From assembly GCA_965212025.1 (NCBI GenBank), contig OZ243039.1, positions 1,736,001 to 1,800,000 on the forward strand: a stretch of 64,000 bases of DNA, in the 5' to 3' direction. The DNA comes from G965212025 sp965212025 (lineage in GTDB: Bacteria > Pseudomonadota > Gammaproteobacteria > Poriferisulfidales > Oxydemutatoraceae). A program made the position numbers and the translations under genes. Below, one piece after another: positions 52,909 through 61,772 of the stretch. The notes beneath the pieces are model-generated. The model was not told the origin of the DNA. It saw only the letters and a list, made by a program, of their open reading frames with translations, and made no database searches. Each line of letters opens with the position of its first letter. Position 1 is the first letter of the stretch.

Positions 52909-53417
52909 GCTGTTTTTTCTGATAGCAATCGCACTCAGGAATAATGGAAGGGGTCACGCGTCGTGGGTGCAATTGCTACAGGGAAAGTGGCTCCTGGCTC
53001 CATTGGGTTGGGAAGCTGCCTGGCTTTAGGAATTGGCTGGTTCCGCAAATCCTAGAGCCACGTGTTTCGGCTTTTTGTTCCGAGATCGCCACGGCAGTCA
53101 AGCCGACTGCGCTTGGTGCGTCCTTAGCACTTGACTATTCCTACCTTGATTTGAACAATATGGAGAACCAAGCCGCCCCTCAGAGTACCTTCGTTTGTTT
53201 TTGACTCGAAGGTGTGGCAGAGGCTCTTGGTTTAGAGAAGGTGGTATTACATCGCTTGGCTTACCCTAAGTGTGGGCGTAACGCACCTCTTCTTTTTTCA
53301 GCCTGCAATGACTGTCAGACGTGTGTCTCTCGGTGAGCAGAGGGAAAAAGAAGCATTCGGAGTTCTGAACCATATCGGAGCTTCTTTAATTTGCAACACA
53401 TAGGCGTTTTAAAAATT
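52909..53417. other. Gene-free stretch upstream of hupB
   Basis: In many gammaproteobacteria lon precedes hupB, but no lon sequence is visible here. The 86-codon frame at 52944-53204 has no ribosome-binding site or family feature, and I do not accept it. The promoter of hupB should lie here, but I cannot assign hexamers. Confidence 0.5.
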
Positions 53418-53690
53418 ATGAATAAAGCTGAATTGATAACAAAAGTGGCCGAACATGCTGAACTCAGCAAGACTGACGCGACTAAAGCAGTGGGTGCAGT
53501 CATTGAATGCATTGGTGCTTCCCTGGCAAAAGGCGATCCTGTAGCGCTTATTGGCTTTGGAACCTTCCAGGTTCGTGACCGGGCAGCTCGGACAGGCCAC
53601 AACCCCAGAACCGGTAAAAAAATTGAAATTGCCGCGTCCAAGCAGCCAGTTTTCAAAGCGGGTCGCACGCTAAAAGACCGAGTCTCCTGA
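53418..53690 (+). CDS. hupB: DNA-binding protein HU
   Basis: HU is a small dimeric nucleoid protein that bends DNA. The 90-residue product starts MNKAELITKVAEHAELS and has the beta-arm signature GFGTFQVRDRAARTGHNPRTG (DNA-intercalating Pro in NPRTG) and KQPVFKAGRTLKD. ATG 53418 gives the canonical N-terminus; the frame is open nine codons further upstream. hupB-tRNAs-ppiD is a common gammaproteobacterial arrangement, which supports the beta-subunit symbol. Confidence 0.95.
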   Translation: MNKAELITKVAEHAELSKTDATKAVGAVIECIGASLAKGDPVALIGFGTFQVRDRAARTGHNPRTGKKIEIAASKQPVFKAGRTLKDRVS

Positions 53691-53783
53691 GCTTCGCAGG
53701 CCATGCGGCCGTTGGGCAGCGTGGGTGTGCGGTATCTGTTGTCGGTATTTTCGCTCGGTTGCGTACCCGGGTTCGATGGCTGG

Positions 53784-53855
53784 GGGTGCTTAGCTCAGCG
53801 GCAGAGCGTCGCCCTTACAAGGCGAAAGTCGGGGGTTCAATTCCCTCAGCACCCA
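53784..53855 (+). tRNA. tRNA-Val (anticodon TAC)
   Basis: GGGTGCT pairs with AGCACCC, TCGCC/GGCGA encloses CTTACAA with anticodon TAC, and the T-loop TTCAATT is regular. The gene is 72 nt and no CCA is encoded. Confidence 0.95.
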
Positions 53856-53931
53856 TACTTGCAGCATGAGAGGTGGGGCGGCTGTCCGAAATACTGGTTT
53901 TTATGTTAAGAGGTGTCAGTTTGAATGGGAT

Positions 53932-54008
53932 GGAGCGGTAGTTCAGTTGGTTAGAATATCGGCCTGTCAAGCCGGAGGTCGCGGGTTCGAGTCCCGTCCG
54001 CTCCGCCA
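53932..54008 (+). tRNA. tRNA-Asp (anticodon GTC)
   Basis: GGAGCGG pairs with CCGCTCC, the anticodon loop CTGTCAA gives GTC, and GCCA at the end shows an encoded CCA, unlike the three other tRNA genes of the window. Confidence 0.96.
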
Positions 54009-54085
54009 ACGCAATGTTGGCACTGGTGTTGCCTCTTATTGTGTTCTTCCTTCTCCTTTGACGATGTAAACAGGATTGTGATGAA

Positions 54086-55978
54086 ATGTTAATGCAGATT
54101 AAAGACAAGGCGAGTGGCTGGATAGCCTATTTGATTGTCGGCTTGATTTCTGTTCCCTTTGCCCTTTGGGGCATTAACCAATACTTCTATCTGGGCACCG
54201 ATCCGGTTGTTCTGGAGGTTGGTGACGAGGATATTCCCTACAGCGTTTTTCAGTCGGTTTATCGTGAACGTAAGCAATACCTGGAATCTGTCATGGAACC
54301 GCAGAACGTCAGCGAACAACTCGTGCAACGAGAAACCGTTAATTTATTGATAAGAGAAAGAATTTGGGGTATCGAGGCAGAGAGGAATGGCTACTTCGTA
54401 ACGGATTTGGAGCTTGCCGACTACATCAGGAACCTTCCCGAGTTTAAGCAGGATGGAGAATTTGATCAGGAAAAGTATAGAAGAATCATTAATTTACGGG
54501 GAGAACCTGAAGCAGTTTTTGAAGAATCGGTCAGACACACGCTACTGAACAATCGCGTGCCCAGGTTCATCGTGGAAACGGCTTTTAGCTTAAAAAATGA
54601 AAAGGAGCGGTACCAAAAGCTTCTTTTTCAAGAGCGCGGTCTACGCTATGTCACCTTGGTGGCAGGTCAATTTATTATTCCGGGGAGCGTCAGCTCCACG
54701 GAAGTCGAAACTTACTACGAAGAAAATCTGGAAAACTTTATGCGGCCTGAGGCCGTGCAGCTGGAATATATTGAGCTTGACGAAAAAGAGCTGTTGAATC
54801 CTGATTCTGTCAGCACTGAACAAGTCGTCCGCTACTACACAGACAACCCCGATGAGTTTTTTGCACCTGAACAGTTGCAAATAGCGCATATTCTGTTTGA
54901 TGTGGAAACACACGGTGAAGCGGGCGCATGGGAGCGTATGGGAACTGTGTACGGTGAGCTTGAGAAGGGAGTGGCTTTTGAAAAGCTGAGCGCGGAGTAT
55001 TCCGATGACACCCTGACGGCAGAGCAGGGGGGGGAACTTCCCTTGGTCACGTATGAGGACTTGGGGGAAGAGCACATTGCCGAGACTCTGGCGTCTTTGT
55101 CTCCGGGCGAATTCAGCACGGCAATTGAGACGAGCTACGGCTTACAGATTTTCAAGCTGTTGAATCGTATTTCTCCCCATACAGCCAGCATTGACGATGC
55201 CAGCTACGACATCAGGCTTGAACTGGCTGATCAGCTGGCGCAGGAGGAATTCAACGACTTGCTGGATCAGTTGGGCACCCTGGTGTACGAAAATGTGGAC
55301 TCTCTGGAGTATCCATCGGAAAACCTGGGCTTGGAAATGAAAAAAACCTCTTGGGTGAGCCGTAGTTCCAACACAGGCATCATGCAATATCCAAGAATCA
55401 AGGAGGCTGCGTTCTCGGAAGATGTCACTCTGAAGGGCTACAACAGCGAAGTGATTGAGGTAGAAGCCGGACACGCAGTGGTCGTACGGGTAGAAGGCTA
55501 CAAGGCAGCCAGACAAAAGGAATTTTCCGAGGTGAAAGCATCCATCACGACCGAATTACTGCTCAGAAAAGCTTTTTCGTTGGCCGAAGGCAAGGCAAGC
55601 TCTATGACCAGTGCCTTACGCGCAGGATCAAGCCTGGATTCAGAGGCACGTAAAGCGGGTCTGAAAGTTCGTGACATGGGTTTCGTGAGAAGGAACGCTG
55701 AGGGCTCAGACGTGGAACGCTTGATTGGCGGGGTTGCGTTTCGTATGAGAAAGCCCAGCGACAAAAAGCCAAGCTATCGCAAACTGGAGCACCCGGAAAA
55801 CGCCTCTTACTACATTATTGAGCTGAGAAAAATTCGTGATGGTCGCCCAACTGAGGATGAGACACTCCCCGGTGAAGCATTCTCTTATGGTAAGCGCGAG
55901 CTGGAAGCGGCACTTTTGACGTTGCTAGGCGGGTCCGAGATCGATATATCGCTGGATAATCTTCCCCAAGCTCAGTAA
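54086..55978 (+). CDS. ppiD: Peptidyl-prolyl cis-trans isomerase PpiD (SurA/parvulin chaperone)
   Basis: PpiD is anchored in the inner membrane with its chaperone part in the periplasm, where it assists proteins leaving the Sec translocon. The 630-residue product has the N-terminal anchor (WIAYLIVGLISVPFALWGIN), a SurA-like N-domain, a central parvulin domain with QIAHILFDV and LPLVTYEDLG...FSTAIETSYGLQIFKL, and a C-terminal chaperone lobe. Length is typical. ATG 54086 is followed by another in-frame ATG two codons later. A G8 tract at 55027-55034 encodes the conserved QGGEL. The position after hupB and the tRNAs supports the call. Confidence 0.93.
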   Translation: MLMQIKDKASGWIAYLIVGLISVPFALWGINQYFYLGTDPVVLEVGDEDIPYSVFQSVYRERKQYLESVMEPQNVSEQLVQRETVNLLIRERIWGIEAERNGYFVTDLELADYIRNLPEFKQDGEFDQEKYRRIINLRGEPEAVFEESVRHTLLNNRVPRFIVETAFSLKNEKERYQKLLFQERGLRYVTLVAGQFIIPGSVSSTEVETYYEENLENFMRPEAVQLEYIELDEKELLNPDSVSTEQVVRYYTDNPDEFFAPEQLQIAHILFDVETHGEAGAWERMGTVYGELEKGVAFEKLSAEYSDDTLTAEQGGELPLVTYEDLGEEHIAETLASLSPGEFSTAIETSYGLQIFKLLNRISPHTASIDDASYDIRLELADQLAQEEFNDLLDQLGTLVYENVDSLEYPSENLGLEMKKTSWVSRSSNTGIMQYPRIKEAAFSEDVTLKGYNSEVIEVEAGHAVVVRVEGYKAARQKEFSEVKASITTELLLRKAFSLAEGKASSMTSALRAGSSLDSEARKAGLKVRDMGFVRRNAEGSDVERLIGGVAFRMRKPSDKKPSYRKLEHPENASYYIIELRKIRDGRPTEDETLPGEAFSYGKRELEAALLTLLGGSEIDISLDNLPQAQ

Positions 55979-56085
55979 CCACTAGCGACCCCGGACGTCT
56001 CTTCTAAAACCGGGCAATCAGTTATGCCTTGTCCTGGCTACTTGCCGGGGGTGCCATAGGCGAAGCGCCTATTCTATTGCGAGAA

Positions 56086-56185
56086 CGAATTTAATAACCG
56101 CGAAAGGCGCGAAAGTTGGCATTTGGAGTGGCTTCTGTTTTGAGTGCAAAAGGCGTGAAGTCGCGAAAAAGTTTTGTTTCCCGAG
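56086..56185. repeat. Dispersed palindromic repeat, copy 9 (modules A and B)
   Basis: ACGAATTTAATAACCGCGAA and GGCGCGAAAGTTGGCATTT (module B start) are followed by TTCTGTTTTGAG and, as the second arm, GTCGCGAAAAAGTTTTGTTT. The copy lies between the convergent ppiD and fabI genes. Confidence 0.72.
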
Positions 56186-56202
56186 AAGCAAAGAGGCTCC
56201 CC

Positions 56203-56973
56203 TCAGCCGAGCAAGTGATAGCCGGCGTCAACATAGAGCACTTCGCCGGTCACTCCGGAAGCCAAAGGCGAGCATAGAAACGCTGCGGCATTGCCCACGT
56301 CTTCAATCGTGACGTTTCTGCGTAAAGGCGCGTGTTCCGCAGCGTAGGCGTGCATCTGCCGGAAGCCGCTGATTCCCGAAGCTGCCAGGGTGCGTATCGG
56401 TCCCGCTGATATTGCGTTCACGCGCGTTCCCTGTGGACCCATTTCTTTTGCCATGTATCGAACGTTGGCTTCGAGACTCGCTTTTGCCAGACCCATAACG
56501 TTGTAATTCGGGATGGCGCGTACAGCACCGATATAGCTCAAGGTCAAAATGGTTCCATCGGACACTTTACCCATGAGAGGGCGCGCTTCTCTTGCCAACG
56601 CAGTCAGGCTGTATGAACTGATTTCGTGTGCCTGTAAAAATGCTTCGCGGCTGGTTCCCTCGAGGAAACTTCCGGATAAGGCCTCGCGTGGTGCGAAAGC
56701 CAGCGAATGGATCAGGCAGTCCAAGTGTTCCCAGCTGTCAGCCAGATCGCAAAACAGCTTGACGATCTGCGCTTCCTCGCTGACATCGCAAGTAAAAACT
56801 GATGCATCACCACATTGGGCAGTGAGGGGAAGGAGGCGCTGCTTTAAGCGCTCGTTTTGACAAACAAGCGCCAGTGTGGCGCCTTGTTGATAGAAAGTTT
56901 TCGCAATGCCCCACGCTATCGAGCGCTCACCCGCCAAGCCACAAACCAGAACTTTTTTATTTTTAAGCAACAC
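56203..56973 (-). CDS. fabI: Enoyl-[acyl-carrier-protein] reductase (NADH) FabI
   Basis: FabI catalyses the last reduction in each round of fatty-acid elongation. The 256-residue short-chain dehydrogenase has the cofactor motif GLAGERSIAWGIAK (residues about 11-24), the FabI-specific catalytic pair Tyr-x6-Lys in YNVMGLAK (about residue 157) with a preceding Tyr in SYIGAVRA, and the loop SAGPIRTLAASGI. GTG 56973 was chosen because AGGAGG lies about 6 bases upstream and the product then starts like other FabI proteins; the longer frame adds an unrelated 42-residue extension. It is convergent with ppiD. Confidence 0.95.
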   Translation of the reverse strand: MLLKNKKVLVCGLAGERSIAWGIAKTFYQQGATLALVCQNERLKQRLLPLTAQCGDASVFTCDVSEEAQIVKLFCDLADSWEHLDCLIHSLAFAPREALSGSFLEGTSREAFLQAHEISSYSLTALAREARPLMGKVSDGTILTLSYIGAVRAIPNYNVMGLAKASLEANVRYMAKEMGPQGTRVNAISAGPIRTLAASGISGFRQMHAYAAEHAPLRRNVTIEDVGNAAAFLCSPLASGVTGEVLYVDAGYHLLG

Positions 56974-57135
56974 CGCGCACCTCCTGAAAATATCACGCAA
57001 AGGGTTATGGGAACTGGTCTCTGCGAGAGAAACCACTATGTTGAAATGAGCAAAAAACCTCACTGGCAGTGTAGCATTAGCCGCTTGAACAAACGCCATG
57101 CTTTTCTTTTTTCCGGTTCTGCATACGACCCTGCC

Positions 57136-59271
57136 ATGAAGCAGGCGTTGACCCTGACCGTGGCATTTTTTGCCACCCTGCTGCTGTCCGCCTGTGAAGA
57201 GACTTGGAACAACCCCTATTCAGGCAAGCTGGACGGCAATGACCTGCATGTCTCTTTTGATGAGCGCCCCAAGACTTTGGATCCTGCGCGCTCCTATTCC
57301 AGCAACGAATACCGCTTCATCGCCCAGATTTACGAACCGCCACTGCAGTACGCTTACTTGGTGCGTCCGTATCGCCTGATCCCGCTAACCAGCATCGACA
57401 AACCAAAAATTTCATACCGTGACAGGGAAGGGCGCCCAGTAACGGAGCCGGGAGAAAATATCTTCGCGATCTACGAAGTAACGCTCAAAAGCGATGTGCT
57501 GTTTCAGCCTCATCCTTCATTCGCAATGCGAGACTCGGGCGAGTATCTCTACCACCACCTGGGTTCGGAAGTGCCAATGCGTCGTTTGAGTGACTTTGAA
57601 CAGACAGCCACGCGTGAATTGGTCGCCGAAGATTACGTCTACCAGATAAAACGATTGGCAGATCCTGCAAACAGTTCGCCCATTTCGCAGTTGTTACGCA
57701 AGCATCTGCAAGGGTTTGGAACGCTGAACGCTGAAATTCAGCGCTTGCGTGAGAAGAATCAAGCGGGGTGGGTTGACCTTCGCCCCTTGACCTTGGCAGG
57801 TGTACGCGCCACCGGTAAATACCGTTATGAGATTGTCGTGAACAGCCTGTACCCGCAGTTCATTTACTGGCTTGCCATGCCGTTTTTTGCGCCTATGCCG
57901 TGGGAGGCAGACCGGTTTTATGCACAAGAAGTCCTTCAGAAGAGAAATATTACGCTGGACTGGTACCCGATTGGGACTGGTGCCTACATGCTTACGGAGA
58001 ACAACCCGAACCTGCGCATGGTCTTGGAGAAAAACCCCCACTATCGGAAGGATTACTATCCCCTCGAAGGGTCACAGGAAGATACTCCCGCCTATCTGTT
58101 GGAGGATGCAGGGAGGGAAGTTCCGTTCATCAACAGGGCAATCTACAGTCTGGAAAAAGAAAGCATTCCTTACTGGAACAAGTTTTTACAGGGCTACTAC
58201 GATGTTTCGGGGGTGGGCTCTGAGAGTTTTGACCAAGCCGTGACTTTGGGCACGAGGGGTGATTTTGAACTGACGGATTATATGAAGTCGCACGATATCA
58301 GCATGCACAGCTCCGTTGCTCCCTCCATTTATTATTTTGGCTTCAACATGATGGATCCGGTTGTAGGGGGTGACAGCGAGAGCGCCCGAAAGTTGCGACA
58401 GGCTATCTCCATCGCCGTTGACACTGAAGAATTCATCGCCATTTTCCAGAACGGACAGGGAATCCCGGCACAAGGACCATTGCCTCCAGGCATACCCGGT
58501 TATATCCCTGGTCGCGAGGGAATCAACGAGGTCGTTTACAAATGGGAAGATGGGGCACCAGTGCGCAGATCCATTAAAAGAGCCAGGGAACTCATGGCAG
58601 AAGCAGGCTACGTGTCGGGTATAGACACTCGCACAAACAAACCTTTGCTTCTGAAATTCGTCACCGCCCAGTCCTCGTCGGAAGACCAGCCGCGGCTCAG
58701 GTGGCTGCAAAAGCAATTTTCCAAGCTGGGGATCACGATCAACTTTGAAACTGTCGATTACAATCTTTTCCAGAAAAAAATCAGAACCGGTGCCGCACAG
58801 TTCTTCATGTGGGGTTGGAATGCCGACTACCCCGATCCGGAAAATTTCTTTTTCCTGTTGTACGGGGAGAACTCCAAAGTCAACAATGGCGGTGAAAACG
58901 CAGCCAACTATGCCAACCCGGAGTTTGATCGCCTTTTCAGGATCATGGAAGGCATGCAGGATGGTTCCGAGCGATTGGCGATTATTGACCGAATGATGAC
59001 CATTGTTCGCGAGGACTGTCCCTGGATCTGGGGCTTTTACCCTACGACTTACTTTCTAAATCATGGCTGGCTGAAAAACGTGAAGCCCAACGCCATGGCC
59101 AGAAACACTTTGCGCTTCTGGCGCCTGGATGGTGAACAGCGTGCAGCGAAAACCGAGCGTTGGAACACTCCGGTCACCTGGCCTATTCCCGCGATGCTCC
59201 TGATTCTTGTCCTCCTGTTGCTTCCGGCTGTCGTGAGCTATCGCAAAAAAAGAAACCGCACTGCGTTGTGA
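57136..59271 (+). CDS. Oligopeptide-type ABC transporter substrate-binding lipoprotein with C-terminal membrane segment
   Basis: The 711-residue protein belongs to solute-binding protein family 5 (peptide, nickel or murein-peptide binding). It has a lipoprotein signal ending in the lipobox LLSAC (about residues 15-19). The family segments include FDERPKTLDPARSYS, TLKSDVLFQPHPSF and, late, FFMWGWNADYPDPENFFFLL. ATG 57136 fits the signal length; the longer frame to 56857 overlaps fabI. Unusually, the C-terminus has a hydrophobic helix (PIPAMLLILVLLLLPAVV) and basic tail, so it may be held in the membrane at both ends. The permease start overlaps the stop (GTGA). Confidence 0.9.
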   Translation: MKQALTLTVAFFATLLLSACEETWNNPYSGKLDGNDLHVSFDERPKTLDPARSYSSNEYRFIAQIYEPPLQYAYLVRPYRLIPLTSIDKPKISYRDREGRPVTEPGENIFAIYEVTLKSDVLFQPHPSFAMRDSGEYLYHHLGSEVPMRRLSDFEQTATRELVAEDYVYQIKRLADPANSSPISQLLRKHLQGFGTLNAEIQRLREKNQAGWVDLRPLTLAGVRATGKYRYEIVVNSLYPQFIYWLAMPFFAPMPWEADRFYAQEVLQKRNITLDWYPIGTGAYMLTENNPNLRMVLEKNPHYRKDYYPLEGSQEDTPAYLLEDAGREVPFINRAIYSLEKESIPYWNKFLQGYYDVSGVGSESFDQAVTLGTRGDFELTDYMKSHDISMHSSVAPSIYYFGFNMMDPVVGGDSESARKLRQAISIAVDTEEFIAIFQNGQGIPAQGPLPPGIPGYIPGREGINEVVYKWEDGAPVRRSIKRARELMAEAGYVSGIDTRTNKPLLLKFVTAQSSSEDQPRLRWLQKQFSKLGITINFETVDYNLFQKKIRTGAAQFFMWGWNADYPDPENFFFLLYGENSKVNNGGENAANYANPEFDRLFRIMEGMQDGSERLAIIDRMMTIVREDCPWIWGFYPTTYFLNHGWLKNVKPNAMARNTLRFWRLDGEQRAAKTERWNTPVTWPIPAMLLILVLLLLPAVVSYRKKRNRTAL

Positions 59272-60245
59272 GTGCCTATATCCTCCGGCGGCTGCTTTAC
59301 GCGCTCCCGATCTTAATCGGCATTAACCTCATTACTTTTGCTTTGTTTTTTGTCGTGAACACGCCGGACGATATCGCCCGTATGCATTTGGGAAACCGCA
59401 ACATTGATCAGCAGGATATCGTCAGCTGGAAAAAACAGCACGGTTACGACTACCCCATGCTCTATAACGAGGAAAAGGAAGGGCTGGAGAAATTCACGCA
59501 GACGCTTTTTGTTCGTGAGTCGCTGGAGTTGTTTCTTTTTGATTTCGGTCGCTCCGACGGTGGGCGAAACATTGGCCACGATATCAAGCAGCGTGCCTTG
59601 CCGAGCCTCGCCATCGCCATACCCACTTTACTGATCGGCCTTACTTTCAACATCACTTTTGCTTTTTTTATGGTGTTTTTCCGCGCGACTTACGTGGATT
59701 ACACATCGGTCATCCTGTGCGTCGCCATGATGTCAATCTCCAGTATTTTTTACATCATCATGGGGCAATTCCTGTTTTCAAAAATGCTGAGGCTCGCACC
59801 CATTTCCGGTTACGACACCGGCCCGGATGTTGCCAAGTTCCTGGTTCTGCCTGTTCTCGTGGGCGTGCTGAGCGGCATAGGCGCGGGCAGCCGCTGGTAC
59901 CGAACCATTTTCCTGGAAGAAATCGGCAAGCCGTATGTAAAAACTGCACGGGCCAAAGGTTTACAGGAAGCAAGTATCCTGTTCAAACACGTGTTGAGAA
60001 ACGCGATGATTCCCATTTTGACCGGGGTCGTCGTCGTCTTGCCTGTCTTGTTCATGGGCAGCCTCATCATTGAGTCTTTTTTTGGCATTCCGGGTCTTGG
60101 GAGCTACACCATTGAAGCCATCATTCATCAGGACTTTGCCATCGTGCGCTCCATGGTTTTTCTGGGCTCAATACTGTATATGACAGGCCTGTTTCTAACG
60201 GATATCTCTTATGCGATTGTGGATCCTAGGGTACGGTTCCACTAG
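59268..60245 (+). CDS. Peptide-type ABC transporter permease (OppB/DppB family)
   Basis: The 325-residue protein is a six-helix binding-protein-dependent permease. It starts with LRRLLYALPILIGINLITF and has the EAA-like coupling loop KTARAKGLQEASILFKHVLRNA (read as YVKTARAKGLQEA and HVLRNAMIP), followed by the final helix LYMTGLFLTDISYAIVDPR. The GTG start at 59268 overlaps the stop of the binding-protein gene, so they are coupled. It should pair with the following OppC-type permease. Confidence 0.92.
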   Translation: MSAYILRRLLYALPILIGINLITFALFFVVNTPDDIARMHLGNRNIDQQDIVSWKKQHGYDYPMLYNEEKEGLEKFTQTLFVRESLELFLFDFGRSDGGRNIGHDIKQRALPSLAIAIPTLLIGLTFNITFAFFMVFFRATYVDYTSVILCVAMMSISSIFYIIMGQFLFSKMLRLAPISGYDTGPDVAKFLVLPVLVGVLSGIGAGSRWYRTIFLEEIGKPYVKTARAKGLQEASILFKHVLRNAMIPILTGVVVVLPVLFMGSLIIESFFGIPGLGSYTIEAIIHQDFAIVRSMVFLGSILYMTGLFLTDISYAIVDPRVRFH

Positions 60246-60301
60246 CTTGGGCAGGCTCCGCTCGCAAAGCGCTTTGATTCACTTGATGCTTCCTTGATAC
60301 C

Positions 60302-61714
60302 GTGCCGGTAGTTTTTTTCACCGATGCCCTGTTTCTGATCTTGGTGGCATCCGGGTTCGTGGCGACTTTTTACATTCGCCGCTACCCGCATTTGCTCATT
60401 CCCTGGCGCAAGCTTTCCCGAAAACGCAGCGCGATGATTTCCTTGGTCATCATCGTCTTTTATCTGACAGTCGCCTTGCTGGATTCCCTGCACTTCAAGG
60501 TTCACGACTACAGCCTGGAAAAACGCGCTGATTACGGCACCGACATCATCAGCGTTTTTGATTACCTGGTTGCACCAATCCTGATTTTTGACAAACAGGA
60601 AAAAACCTTTTCAGAGCCGTTTGCCACTCACTCTTTCAGTAAAGAAACACGAAAGTTACCCGATGGGAGCTGGGAGAGCACCTATCCTCGTTTGAAAATT
60701 GCAGACCTCCATTCCGTTGGGACTGAGGGCGGCTCACCCCACGGCGTTCTGCCTGTCCTTTTTCGAGCCCTTGCCTGGGCACTGATTTTTTTAACGCTGC
60801 TTTACGCTGCTTTTTTCCTGTGGCGAGCCCGGCGCACCGGCACCTCCGTTCGGGAGGCAGCGCGGGAAGTCATGAGCGGCAAAAGCACCGTACCCTGGCG
60901 GGAAGTCCTGCTGATTTTTTCCCTGCTGCTTCTCTTGCTCACAGTGCTTTTCGCTCTCAGCACCCATTACCATGTTTTTGGTACGGACAAGGTTGGGAGT
61001 GATGTTTTTTATAAAACCCTGAAAAGCATCCGTACGGGTGTGCTTATCGGAACCTTGACGACCATCTTCATGTTGCCTTTCGCGCTGCTGCTGGGCATCG
61101 TGGCCGGGTACTTTTTGGGCTGGGTAGACGACGTGATTCAGTATGTTTATACGACTCTGAACTCCATCCCTTCCGTGCTACTGATCGCAGCCGGGGTTTT
61201 GATGCTGCAAGTTTATATGGCGCAACACGAAGCTGATTTTGCTTCCGTCGCGGAAAGAAGTAACGCAAAGCTGCTTTTTCTTTGCCTGGTGCTTGGAATC
61301 ACGAGTTGGACCGGCCTTTGCCGCCTGCTCAGAGCCGAGACCCTGAAAGTGAAGAGCATGGACTATATTCACGCCGCTCGGTGCGTGGGGGTAGGGCGAC
61401 TGAAAATCATTTTGCGTCACGTGCTCCCCAACGTCGCGCACATTGCTTTCATTACGACCGCGCTCGAGTTCAGCACCTTGGTGCTGGCGGAGGCAATACT
61501 TTCCTATATCAATATTGGCGTGGATCCGGCAATGCACAGTTGGGGGAATATGATCAGTTCTGCGCGCCTGGAAATGGCTAGGGAACCAGAAGTCTGGTGG
61601 TCACTTGCAGCCTCACTGATTTTCATGTTTGGCTTGGTGTTGTGCGCAAATCTCTTTGCCGATGCGGTCAGAGACGCTTTTGACCCCCACACTGAAGCCC
61701 ACCGGGCGCCGTAA
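60302..61714 (+). CDS. Peptide-type ABC transporter permease (OppC/DppC family), long form
   Basis: At 470 residues the protein is longer than the usual 300. It has an extra N-terminal helix (LFLILVASGFVATFYI), the OppC N-domain segment LSRKRSAMISLVIIVF, and a periplasmic insert of about 150 residues with an additional helix, before the FGTDKVGSDVF motif. The transmembrane domain with the coupling loop (IHAARCVGVGRLKIILRHVLPN) follows. The insert and helix count suggest a specialised transporter. Start GTG 60302 has no visible ribosome-binding site, and 56 bases separate it from the first permease. Confidence 0.9.
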   Translation: MPVVFFTDALFLILVASGFVATFYIRRYPHLLIPWRKLSRKRSAMISLVIIVFYLTVALLDSLHFKVHDYSLEKRADYGTDIISVFDYLVAPILIFDKQEKTFSEPFATHSFSKETRKLPDGSWESTYPRLKIADLHSVGTEGGSPHGVLPVLFRALAWALIFLTLLYAAFFLWRARRTGTSVREAAREVMSGKSTVPWREVLLIFSLLLLLLTVLFALSTHYHVFGTDKVGSDVFYKTLKSIRTGVLIGTLTTIFMLPFALLLGIVAGYFLGWVDDVIQYVYTTLNSIPSVLLIAAGVLMLQVYMAQHEADFASVAERSNAKLLFLCLVLGITSWTGLCRLLRAETLKVKSMDYIHAARCVGVGRLKIILRHVLPNVAHIAFITTALEFSTLVLAEAILSYINIGVDPAMHSWGNMISSARLEMAREPEVWWSLAASLIFMFGLVLCANLFADAVRDAFDPHTEAHRAP

Positions 61715-61772
61715 CTGCCCGGAAAGGAATCGGCATGATGCTTTTTGCCAGCGGGGCACATTTTTCAGGACA

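Noticed and set aside
52944..53204. Possible 86-residue protein upstream of hupB
   Set aside because: No ribosome-binding site or recognisable family feature. The composition looks non-coding.
56857..57135. N-terminal extension of the ABC binding protein
   Set aside because: It overlaps fabI on the other strand and would bury the lipoprotein signal inside the protein.
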